From the NCBI GenBank assembly GCA_002438845.1, contig DJRG01000057.1:609-62469 (forward strand): 61,861 nt of DNA, written 5' to 3'. The stretch comes from Bacteroidales bacterium UBA6366 (GTDB taxonomy: Bacteria; Bacteroidota; Bacteroidia; Bacteroidales; UBA932). Position 1 is the first letter of the stretch. Each line of letters opens with the position of its first letter. The notes below the pieces were generated by a model. It worked only from the letters and a program-made list of their open reading frames with translations. It was not told the DNA's origin and searched no databases. The translations under genes and the position numbers were made by a program. Shown here in pieces: positions 1 through 6,978 of this stretch.

Positions 1-2
1 TC

Positions 3-65
3 TCCGACCGCGAATCCAAATTCCGCTTCCCCTCAGCCTTTGAGAAAGGCTATTTGTCAGTGTGA
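3..65 (+). CDS. possible C-terminal end of a truncated gene
   Basis: The first 63 bases read without a stop as a 20-residue peptide ending FEKGYLSV, followed by TGA. The composition (charged and aromatic residues) is protein-like, but the stretch is far too short to identify. It would be the 3' end of a plus-strand gene entering from the left, convergent with argB. It could equally be chance. Confidence 0.22.
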   Translation, partial: SDRESKFRFPSAFEKGYLSV

Positions 66-102
66 AGTCTGATAATGAAAACCACTGGATCATTCTCTCA
101 TC

Positions 103-263
103 AAAATGCTCCAGTCATAGTGAAATTTCACCGCGACGGGAGCGATATTGCCTAAAAATGATCTTGTCGTGGCTTACTGATTCTCTTGAGCGACGATTAT
201 GGGGTAAAATGCTACCCGAGTGTGTCTGTTAGCACTCTTGGGTAGCAATATTACGCAAAAATG
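103..263. repeat. three tandem covarying hairpins with a 51-52 nt period
   Basis: AAAATG recurs at 103, 155, 206 and 258 (spacings 52, 51, 52). Each of the three intervals can fold. Unit 1 pairs GCTCC (108-112) with GGAGC (139-143) and carries the palindrome GTGAAATTTCAC. Unit 2 pairs ATC(TT)GTCG (161-169) with CGACGAT (191-197). Unit 3 pairs GCTACCC (211-217) with GGGTAGC (240-246). Stem sequences differ but stay complementary, and the 3' flanks of units 1 and 3 match (GATATTGCCTA, AATATTACGCA). The array lies just beyond the last gene of the arg operon, and unit 3 could act as its terminator. No coding potential is evident between 66 and 306. Confidence 0.5.
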
Positions 264-306
264 CCACCGAGAGTCTTTGCTGATTACGGCAGCGCCAGAA
301 CAAAAA

Positions 307-1095
307 CTAGTCGTCGGTCTCCGGGTCGGCCATGATGGTGGTGCCGGAGGAGAGGGCTGAGGCTGAGGTGATGACGACACGGGAGACGCCGGAGTTGATG
401 GCCTCGAAGGCGTTCTGGAGTTTCGGGATCATGCCTTCGGAGATGGTGCCGTCAGCGACCATCGTCGCGAAATCGGAACTGGTGATGGTCGGGATGACGC
501 TCGAAGGGTCGTTCAAGTCTTTCATCACGCCAGGGGTGGACGAGCAATATGTCAGGGTCACGTCATAGACGGAGGCAAGGGTCTGGGCGACGGACGAAGC
601 GATGGTGTCTGCGTTGGTATTCAGCATAGAGCCTTCCTTGTCGTGGGTCAGCGGGGCGAGAACCGGCACGGCACCGGACTCAAGAAGGTTTTCCAAGGCC
701 TTGGCGTTGACGTACTTGATGTCGCCCACATAGCCGAAATTGATCGGCTGGACAGGTCTCTTGACACTCATTATCAAGTTAAGATCAGCACCGGTCAGAC
801 CAATGGCGTTGACCCCCAGGGCTTGCAGGCGAGCCACAAGATTCTTGTTGACAAGACCACCGTAGACCATCGTGACGACCTTCAGCATCTCCGCGCTGGT
901 GATCCGGCGGCCATCAATCATCTGGGTCTCCACGCCCAACTTTGCGGCCACCTCGGTGGCGATCTTGCCGCCTCCGTGCACGAGAATCTTTCTGCCCTTT
1001 AGGCTTGAGAACGACATCAGAAGCCCCTGGAGAGACTCCTCACTCTCCACAATGGCTCCCCCGACCTTAATTATGTTCAATGAATCCTTTATCAT
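307..1095 (-). CDS. argB: acetylglutamate kinase family (ArgB), probably acting on N-succinylglutamate
   Basis: Amino-acid kinase of arginine biosynthesis that phosphorylates the gamma-carboxyl of an N-acylated glutamate. The N-terminal motif KVGGAIVE, the glycine loop VHGGGK and the LNTNADTIAS nucleotide-site region are intact. The length of 262 residues is usual for ArgB. The start at 1095 (MIKDSLNIIKVGG) is preferred because the 16 residues upstream of it look like translated leader. It is the last gene of the arg operon, 113 bp after argF'. Because the operon encodes a succinylornithine-type carbamoyltransferase, the natural substrate is inferred to be N-succinyl- rather than N-acetylglutamate. 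The family is secure; the substrate is inferred. Confidence 0.93.
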   Translation of the reverse strand: MIKDSLNIIKVGGAIVESEESLQGLLMSFSSLKGRKILVHGGGKIATEVAAKLGVETQMIDGRRITSAEMLKVVTMVYGGLVNKNLVARLQALGVNAIGLTGADLNLIMSVKRPVQPINFGYVGDIKYVNAKALENLLESGAVPVLAPLTHDKEGSMLNTNADTIASSVAQTLASVYDVTLTYCSSTPGVMKDLNDPSSVIPTITSSDFATMVADGTISEGMIPKLQNAFEAINSGVSRVVITSASALSSGTTIMADPETDD

Positions 1096-1110
1096 ATTTT
1101 CATTCTTAAT

Positions 1111-1200
1111 TTCCGTACACCAAAGTGGCCTATTATGTACCAAACACCTACAAAAGGCTATTTGGTACGCAAAAGGGCCGTTTACGGTACCAATTCCCTA
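1111..1200. repeat. repeat-rich spacer between argF' and argB
   Basis: The 113-bp gap holds three similar blocks beginning CAAAGTGGCC (1121), CAAAAGGCTA (1151) and CAAAAGGGCC (1170), each followed by a GTAC-containing tail. An exact 8-bp inverted repeat, GTACCAAA (1137-1144) and TTTGGTAC (1161-1168), and a GGTACC palindrome are embedded. On the arg transcript this would form a hairpin ahead of argB. It may influence argB expression or be a degenerate repeat. Confidence 0.4.
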
Positions 1201-1208
1201 AAAGAGTC

Positions 1209-2159
1209 CTATTGTAGATCCTCCAGCATCCTCTTCATCACGATCTGGGCGGAGACGACACGGTTGGCGGCCTCCGGGATGACGATGCTGCGAGGAGAAT
1301 CTATCACCTCGTCGGTCACGATCATATTCCTTCTCACTGGCAGGCAGTGCATGAAGTAAGCGTTGTTGGTGACGGCCATCTGCCTTGCGCCGACGGTCCA
1401 TGAGCGGTCCTGGCTGAGAATCTGGCCATAGTGCGAGACGGAGGACCAGTTTTTGGCGTAGATGAAATCGGCTCCTTCGAAGGCCTTCATCTGGTCGTAC
1501 TCCACACGAGCCTTTCCGACGAACTGAGGGTCAAGCTCATAGCCTTCCGGCTGAGTGATCACGAAGTCCACGTCAGCAGCGTTCATCCACTCAGCGAAAG
1601 AGTTCGGCACGGCCTGAGGCAGAGCCCTCGGATGGGGAGCCCAGGTCAGTACCACCTTAGGACGAGCCACACTTTTATATTCATTGATTGTGATGAGATC
1701 CGCGAAGGCCTGGCACGGGTGGACCGTGGCCGATTCGAGGCTGATGACAGGTTTGCCGGAATATTCAATGAACTGCTTGAGAATGGTCTCGTTGTAGTCG
1801 AAGGTCTTGTCTTTCAGACCGGCAAAGGAGCGCACACCGATGATGTCGCAGTAGCTTCCGATGACAGGGATCGCCTCGCGAAGATGCTCCGGCTTGTCGC
1901 CATCCATGACCACGCCCATCTCGGTCTCAAGCTTCCAGCTGTCACCGTTGACATTGAGCACTATCGAGTTCATTCCCAGATTCATAGCCGCCTTCTGGCT
2001 GCTCAGTCTGGTGCGCAGGCTGCTGTTGAAGAAGATCAGGATGATAGTCTTGTTCTTGCCAAGGTTCTGCCATGCGAATGGAGTCGCCTTGACCTGCTTC
2101 GCTTCCTCAAGCGCCTTGCCGAGGTCGCCTATGTCGCCAACGTGAAAAAAACTTCTCAT
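1209..2159 (-). CDS. argF': N-succinyl-L-ornithine carbamoyltransferase (ArgF')
   Basis: Transcarbamylase that converts N-succinylornithine and carbamoyl phosphate to N-succinylcitrulline. The carbamoyl-phosphate loop reads SLRTRLSSQ and the catalytic motif HCLPVRR is present. The stretch DGDKPEHLREA places proline at residue 90. In the Bacteroides fragilis enzyme Pro90 is the residue that selects succinylornithine, whereas acetylornithine enzymes such as that of Xanthomonas have Glu. At 316 residues it matches the B. fragilis enzyme in length. Its start overlaps the end of argD by 4 bp. Family assignment is firm and specificity is well supported by the Pro90 signature. Confidence 0.95.
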   Translation of the reverse strand: MRSFFHVGDIGDLGKALEEAKQVKATPFAWQNLGKNKTIILIFFNSSLRTRLSSQKAAMNLGMNSIVLNVNGDSWKLETEMGVVMDGDKPEHLREAIPVIGSYCDIIGVRSFAGLKDKTFDYNETILKQFIEYSGKPVISLESATVHPCQAFADLITINEYKSVARPKVVLTWAPHPRALPQAVPNSFAEWMNAADVDFVITQPEGYELDPQFVGKARVEYDQMKAFEGADFIYAKNWSSVSHYGQILSQDRSWTVGARQMAVTNNAYFMHCLPVRRNMIVTDEVIDSPRSIVIPEAANRVVSAQIVMKRMLEDLQ

Positions 2160-3277
2160 AATACTTCCTTCAATGCGTTAATGAATATCTCAACGTCCGC
2201 CTTGGTGAGAGTCAACGGGGCAAGAAGGCGGATCATATTCTTGCCGGAAACGCCTGTGAATATGTGCTTTTCGTAGAGGAGGCGGCCTCTGATCTCTGCG
2301 ATCGGCTCATTGAATTCGATGCCGACCATAAGGCCGCGGCCACGGACTTCCTTGATCCTCGGAGAGGACGGGATGGAGTTTTTGAGATATTCACCAACCT
2401 CAAAGGCGTTCGCGACGAGATTCTCTTCTTTGAATATGTCAGCGACGGCATTGGCGGCGGCCATCGCGAGGTAGTTGCCGCCGAAAGTCGTGCCGAGCAT
2501 TCCCTTGGTGGCCTCGAACTCTGGAGAGATCAGGACTCCGCCAATCGGGAAGCCGTTCGCCATTCCCTTGGCCATCGTGACGATGTCCGGTTTGATTCCG
2601 GCCCACTGATGGGCGAAGAATCTGCCGCTCCGGCCGTAACCGCTCTGGATTTCGTCCAGAATCAGCACAACACCGGCATCCTTTGTGGCCTGACGCAGGT
2701 CTCTCATGAATTGGTCGTCCGGGATGACGATGCCGCCGACTCCCTGGATGCCTTCGATGATCACACCGGCCACATCTCCCTTGGCAAGTTCAGCCTTGAC
2801 GGCCTCTATGTCATTCAGAGGCAGGAAGGTGACATTGTGGTGAGAGTTGAACGGAGCTGAATATTTCGGGTTGTCGGTGACGGCCACGGCTCCGGAGGTC
2901 CTTCCGTGAAAGGCTCCCTTGAAGGCGATCATCCTGTCTTTTCCCGTGTGGAAAGAGGCCAGTTTGAGGGCGTTCTCGTTGGCTTCCGCTCCAGAATTGA
3001 TCAGGAAGAGGGAATAGTCCTCAAGGCCGGAGAGCTCTCCGATCTTTCGGGCAAGTTCGACCTGAAGCGGGTTCTTCACGCTGTTGGAGTAGAAACCGAT
3101 TTTGTTCAGCTGGTCGGTGATGGCGGCCACGTATTTAGGGTGGCAGTGGCCGACTGAGATGACGGCATGGCCACCGTAGAGGTCGAGATATTCCTGCCCC
3201 TTGTCGTCCCAGATTCTGGTGCCTTTAGCTTTGACGGGGGTCACGTCAAATAAACTATATACGTCGAATAAGTTCAT
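2156..3277 (-). CDS. argD: N-acylornithine aminotransferase (ArgD, class III PLP)
   Basis: PLP-dependent aminotransferase that makes N-acylornithine from the semialdehyde produced by ArgC. Visible motifs are NSGAEANENA (cofactor phosphate), LILDEIQSGYGRSG with Asp208 for the pyridine nitrogen, and DIVTMAKGMANG with Lys237 as Schiff-base lysine. The 373 residues are normal for ArgD. It lies 14 bp after argC and overlaps argF' by 4 bp, implying coupled translation. In this pathway the substrate is probably succinylated. Class III relatives (GABA or succinylornithine transaminases of catabolism) are alternatives, but the arg operon context decides. Confidence 0.95.
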   Translation of the reverse strand: MNLFDVYSLFDVTPVKAKGTRIWDDKGQEYLDLYGGHAVISVGHCHPKYVAAITDQLNKIGFYSNSVKNPLQVELARKIGELSGLEDYSLFLINSGAEANENALKLASFHTGKDRMIAFKGAFHGRTSGAVAVTDNPKYSAPFNSHHNVTFLPLNDIEAVKAELAKGDVAGVIIEGIQGVGGIVIPDDQFMRDLRQATKDAGVVLILDEIQSGYGRSGRFFAHQWAGIKPDIVTMAKGMANGFPIGGVLISPEFEATKGMLGTTFGGNYLAMAAANAVADIFKEENLVANAFEVGEYLKNSIPSSPRIKEVRGRGLMVGIEFNEPIAEIRGRLLYEKHIFTGVSGKNMIRLLAPLTLTKADVEIFINALKEVL

Positions 3278-3291
3278 GATATGATTTCTGA

Positions 3292-4272
3292 TTAAAACCG
3301 TGTGCCTTTAAGATGAAGTCCTGTGTCCTCCGGGAGACCAAAAATGAGGTTCATGTTCTCCACGGCTTGACCGGAAGCGCCTTTCACAAGATTATCTATA
3401 ATGCTGATCACGTGAAGCTTGCGTCCATGTTTGCGGACATTCAACACACACTTGTTCGTGTTCACGACCATCTTAAGGTCCGGATTAGAGTCGATCACAT
3501 GGACGAAAGGCTCGTCCTTATAATAATCCTTGTACAGAACCACGGAATCCTCTTCGGAAAGGTCGCAGTCAAAATAGACCGAAGCCAGAATACCTCTTGT
3601 AAAATCGCCTCTGACCGGGACAAAGTTCAACTCTCCTTCATAACTTGGCGCGAGGGTGTGGAGGGTCTCCCCTATCTCACCCAGATGCTGGTGAGTGAAC
3701 GCCTTATAGACTGAAAGGTTGTTCGCCCTCCAGCTGAAATGCGTAGTCTCGGACGGAGCCTGGCCTGCACCGGTTGAGCCTGTGATTCCAGTCACATGGA
3801 TCTCCGGCAGCCTGTCTGCCTTTGCCATCGGCAGCAGGGCCAATTGAATCGAGGTCGCGAAACATCCAGGATTGGCAATATGCTTAGAGCCCTTGATCTT
3901 GTCTCTGAAAGCCTCCGGAAGGCCATACACAAAGTCCTCCGCATCGGCCGCAAGTCGGAAATCATTGCTGAGGTCGATGATGGCTCCTTTGTAGGTTGCC
4001 GGCAGCGAATGCACGAATCCCTTTGACTTTCCGTGCCCGGAGCAAAGGAATATCACATCGGCCTGATCCACAGGTGCTTCCGCACTGAACTTCAGGTCGG
4101 TCTCCCCCAACAGATCCTGATGCGCCGACCACACCGGCTCTCCGGCATGGCTTCCGCTCTGCGCGAAGACAACCTTGACGTTCGGATGATTGGTCAAGAT
4201 GCGCAGGAGCTCGCCGGCAGTGTAACCGGCGGCCCCCACGATCCCTACACGTATATACTCATTTATAATCAT
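3292..4272 (-). CDS. argC: N-acyl-gamma-glutamyl-phosphate reductase (ArgC)
   Basis: NADPH-dependent reductase that forms the N-acylglutamate semialdehyde. The nucleotide-binding start VGIVGAAGYTAGELLRIL and the active-site motif HIANPGCFATS with nucleophile Cys137 are both present. The histidine-containing segment FTHQHLGEIGETL follows. At 326 residues it is a complete ArgC. The start codon at 4272 is preceded by an AT-rich stretch and, further upstream, by a 109-bp palindromic repeat that separates it from argG. Transcription may therefore attenuate or restart here. Confidence 0.95.
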   Translation of the reverse strand: MIINEYIRVGIVGAAGYTAGELLRILTNHPNVKVVFAQSGSHAGEPVWSAHQDLLGETDLKFSAEAPVDQADVIFLCSGHGKSKGFVHSLPATYKGAIIDLSNDFRLAADAEDFVYGLPEAFRDKIKGSKHIANPGCFATSIQLALLPMAKADRLPEIHVTGITGSTGAGQAPSETTHFSWRANNLSVYKAFTHQHLGEIGETLHTLAPSYEGELNFVPVRGDFTRGILASVYFDCDLSEEDSVVLYKDYYKDEPFVHVIDSNPDLKMVVNTNKCVLNVRKHGRKLHVISIIDNLVKGASGQAVENMNLIFGLPEDTGLHLKGTRF

Positions 4273-4293
4273 TTATTTCATAAATAATTATCA

Positions 4294-4402
4294 TTTCACC
4301 CCTCAGTCGCTTCGCGACAGCTCCCGGTGGGAGCGCCACCCTCCACCGCCTCCCTCGCTGGGAGGCCCTGTCGGCACTTCGTACCTCCGAAGTTGGGTGA
4401 AA
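4294..4402. repeat. 109-bp palindromic repeat with terminal inverted repeats, inside the arg operon
   Basis: The argC-argG gap of 150 bp is almost filled by one element with ends TTTCACCC (4294-4301) and GGGTGAAA (4395-4402). The left end contains CAGTCGCTTCGCGACAGC, the reverse complement of the motif GCTGTCACGAAGTGACTG found near 61807-61825. The interior has further GC-rich hairpins (GCTCCC/GGGAGC, CCTCCC/GGGAGG). No open reading frame is present, so it resembles a non-autonomous MITE- or REP-type element. Confidence 0.6.
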
Positions 4403-4422
4403 CATTCATCTATTAATCACAA

Positions 4423-5649
4423 TTACAGTTCCTTTTCCAGTTGCTCACCTTCGTCCTTGTGGGCGGTGTAGTAGACGCGGAGAGGAGTGGATGTGACCTT
4501 GATGAAGCCTTTGGCGTCCTCGCTGGTCCAGCCTTTCTGCATCTCGCCATATTCACCGAACTTGGTCTTGACTAGGTCACAAGGGGAATCCACTCCGACG
4601 GTGGAGAACGACCACGGGCGAAGTTCCATCGTCACCTTGCCGGTCACGTTCCTCTGGCTGCTCACAAGCATCGCCTCGATGTCCCTCATCACAGGCTCAA
4701 GGTACTGGCTCTCGTGCAGGAACATTCCGTACCAGTTGGAGACCTGATCCTTCCAGTACTGCTGCCACTTGCTGAGGGTGAACTTCTCAAGGAACTTATG
4801 GGCGGCGATGATCAGCATCGGAGCGGCGGCCTCGAAACCGACACGTCCCTTGATGCCGATGATCGTGTCACCGACATGCATATCCCGGCCGATGCCGTAC
4901 GGAGCCGCGATTGACTCGATCTTCTGGATAGCAGCGACCTTGTCAGCGAATTTCTCACCGTTCACCGCAGCGATCTCGCCCTTGTCAAACTCGATCTCGA
5001 TGATCTCGGAGCCCTCCTTGGTGATCTGTTTCAGATAGGCCTCCTCCGGAAGTCCCTGGGTGGAGTCCAGAATCTCGCCTCCGCAGATGGATGTGCCCCA
5101 AAGGCCGACGTTGTAGGAATATTTAAGTTTCTTGAAATCAGCCTTGAAGCCATGTTCGTTGAGGTAATCCACCTCAAACTGACGGGTAAGCGCCATATCT
5201 CTTGTCAAGGTGATGATCTCAATTCCCGGAGCCATCACGAGGAACGTCATGTCAAAGCGTACCTGATCGTTGCCGGCTCCTGTCGATCCGTGAGCTATGG
5301 CATCGGCGCCGATCGACTTGGCGTAGCGGGCGATCGCCATGGCCTGGAATATCCTCTCGGAAGAAACCGAGATAGGGTATGTGCCGTTCCTCAGCACGTT
5401 GCCGAAGATCATGTAACGGAGACTCTTATCGTAATATTCCTTCGTCACGTCAAGGGTGACATATTCCTTGGCGCCCAGTTCGTAGGCGTGCTTCTCATTG
5501 TCTTTCAGTTGCTCGGCGCTGAATCCACCGGTGTTCGCACAGGCTGCGTAAACCTCATAGCCTTTTTCCTTGGCGAGGTACATCACCGTAAATGATGTGT
5601 CAAGGCCGCCGCTGAAGGCGACCACTACCTTTTTCTTTTCCATATTCAT
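4423..5649 (-). CDS. argG: argininosuccinate synthase (ArgG)
   Basis: ATP-dependent ligase that joins citrulline and aspartate. The N-terminal P-loop-like motif VVVAFSGGLDTSF and the segment HGSTGAGNDQVRFD are diagnostic. The 408 residues match the family. The ATG at 5649 shares one base with the stop of the GNAT gene (TAATG), and a second in-frame ATG lies two codons downstream. In a succinylated pathway the acyl group must be removed by a deacylase before this step. No such deacylase gene (argE-like) and no argH are in the window. Confidence 0.96.
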   Translation of the reverse strand: MNMEKKKVVVAFSGGLDTSFTVMYLAKEKGYEVYAACANTGGFSAEQLKDNEKHAYELGAKEYVTLDVTKEYYDKSLRYMIFGNVLRNGTYPISVSSERIFQAMAIARYAKSIGADAIAHGSTGAGNDQVRFDMTFLVMAPGIEIITLTRDMALTRQFEVDYLNEHGFKADFKKLKYSYNVGLWGTSICGGEILDSTQGLPEEAYLKQITKEGSEIIEIEFDKGEIAAVNGEKFADKVAAIQKIESIAAPYGIGRDMHVGDTIIGIKGRVGFEAAAPMLIIAAHKFLEKFTLSKWQQYWKDQVSNWYGMFLHESQYLEPVMRDIEAMLVSSQRNVTGKVTMELRPWSFSTVGVDSPCDLVKTKFGEYGEMQKGWTSEDAKGFIKVTSTPLRVYYTAHKDEGEQLEKEL

Positions 5650-6269
5650 TAATCCTTTTTGTTGTCATTCTCAGCCTCGTCAATCTTCCGGATGCGTTCG
5701 AGGACTTCCTGAGGGATCTTCGCCGGGAGGTGCTCCTCCGGATCGAAAAGCATTCCGGTGCAGATGCAATATTTTCTGTCAGTGCGTTTCAGCACATCCA
5801 CATTGATGCATCCCTCGCAACCTTTCCAGAAAGCCTCATCGCTGGTGAGTTCGGCGAAAGTCACCGGCTTGTAGCCAAGTTGGGTGTTCATCGTCATCAC
5901 GGCGGCACCGCTGGTGAGACTGAATATCTTCGCGTGAGGCCAACGTGTGCGCGCCAGTGAGAAAGTCAAGTCCTTGATTCTCTTGGCAAGTCCCAAGCCC
6001 CTGAAGTCAGGATGCACAATCAGTCCGGATGTCGTCACGTACTGCTTGTGCTCCCATGTCTCGATGTAACTGAACCCGGCGAATCTCTCACCTTGGAGGG
6101 CGATCACGGCCTTGGCCTCCTTGATTTTCTGCGCCACATACTCAGGCTTTCTTTTCGCTATGCCCGTTCCACGGACCTTGGCCGCATCCTCTATTGTCTT
6201 AAGAATCTCATCGACATAAATGAGGTGCTTGTCCGAAGCGACCTCAACAGTCAATTCGTCCTGCGTCAT
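5649..6269 (-). CDS. GNAT acyltransferase of the arg operon (candidate glutamate N-acyltransferase)
   Basis: A 206-residue GNAT protein. The acyl-CoA pyrophosphate loop is seen in VHPDFRGLGLAKRIKD, following the beta strand TSGLIV. It lies between argR and argG with a 1-bp overlap to argG, where the first enzyme of the pathway is expected, and no other argA or argJ is present. It is therefore a good candidate for N-succinyl- or N-acetylglutamate synthase. The C-terminal part carries an unusual cysteine set, CEGC followed 13 residues later by CIC, that could bind a metal. The GNAT assignment is firm; the reaction is inferred from context. Confidence 0.8.
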   Translation of the reverse strand: MTQDELTVEVASDKHLIYVDEILKTIEDAAKVRGTGIAKRKPEYVAQKIKEAKAVIALQGERFAGFSYIETWEHKQYVTTSGLIVHPDFRGLGLAKRIKDLTFSLARTRWPHAKIFSLTSGAAVMTMNTQLGYKPVTFAELTSDEAFWKGCEGCINVDVLKRTDRKYCICTGMLFDPEEHLPAKIPQEVLERIRKIDEAENDNKKD

Positions 6270-6295
6270 CTTTTGTAAAGTTCGTTTTTGATTAT

Positions 6296-6772
6296 CTAAT
6301 TAACTCTTTTGATGTCTATGCCTTTGAACATCTCTGAAAGGGATTTGGCCACGGCGTCATGGGTGGAACCTTCCCTCAACACAAGCAGAATCGTGTCATC
6401 TCCGGCAAGGGTTCCCATCACCTCCGGGAAATGTCCTTCGTCAATAATCGAGGCGATCATTCCGGCATGGCCAGGCCTGGTCTTGATCACGGCCATCGAA
6501 CCGGAAAACTCAAGACTGTCTATGCTGTCGGAAGTCATGGACGATTCCCGGAGCGAGCCACGAAGCTGGCCGGCCTGCGGAAGACTATACCGGTAGCCAT
6601 TGCCATCATGGATCTTTGTGATCCGCAATTCACGTATGTCCCTCGAAAGGGTAGCTTGAGCGACACACAGTCCCCTCTCTTCCAAAAGTACAGAAAGTTC
6701 CTCCTGATTTGAAACCTTATTGTCCTTTATGACTTCTCTGATCAATCTCTGCCTTTCTAATTTGCCTTTCAT
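6296..6772 (-). CDS. argR: arginine repressor (ArgR)
   Basis: Arginine-responsive DNA-binding hexamer. Residues 1-70 form a winged helix (IREVIKDNKVSNQEELSVLLEERG, then ATLSRDIRELRI). The C-terminal arginine-binding and oligomerisation domain contains GTLAGDDTILLVLR. The 158 residues are full length. It is the first gene of the arg operon and its start is preceded within 5-25 bp by a candidate ARG box and a TATATTTG promoter element, so autoregulation and control of the whole operon are likely. Confidence 0.95.
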   Translation of the reverse strand: MKGKLERQRLIREVIKDNKVSNQEELSVLLEERGLCVAQATLSRDIRELRITKIHDGNGYRYSLPQAGQLRGSLRESSMTSDSIDSLEFSGSMAVIKTRPGHAGMIASIIDEGHFPEVMGTLAGDDTILLVLREGSTHDAVAKSLSEMFKGIDIKRVN

Positions 6773-6775
6773 TAC

Positions 6776-6835
6776 AAAGCATATTTATTCAAACACTCTG
6801 CAAATATATGTATATTTTTTCAATACCCACGCAAA
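6776..6835 (-). promoter_or_regulatory. arg operon promoter with candidate ARG box
   Basis: On the minus strand TATATTTG (complement of 6801-6808) fits the Bacteroidota -7 consensus TAnnTTTG. A TTTG (complement of 6832-6835) lies 23 nt upstream, wider than the usual 19-21. Just downstream, 6776-6793 reads TTTGAATAAATATGCTTT on the minus strand. One half matches the classical ARG box TGAATWWWWATTCA exactly and the other half has two mismatches. An operator over the transcription start would suit ArgR autorepression. Confidence 0.55.
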
Positions 6836-6978
6836 ATTTCTGAATATTTTCTCTAAAGGCCATTGCCGAATTATGCTGTGAGCGGAAAGGGCCACCTCAC
6901 GCACGGGAGGGCTGTGAACCGTCGTGAATCTAAGCGGTTCGGCAAAGACACGATGGTCGTGGTGTCAAGAGGGATCAG

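Noticed and set aside
66..306. CRISPR array suggested by the regular 51-52 nt spacing
   Set aside because: The repeated part is only about 6-17 nt and not identical between units, the intervals fold on themselves, and no cas genes are present.
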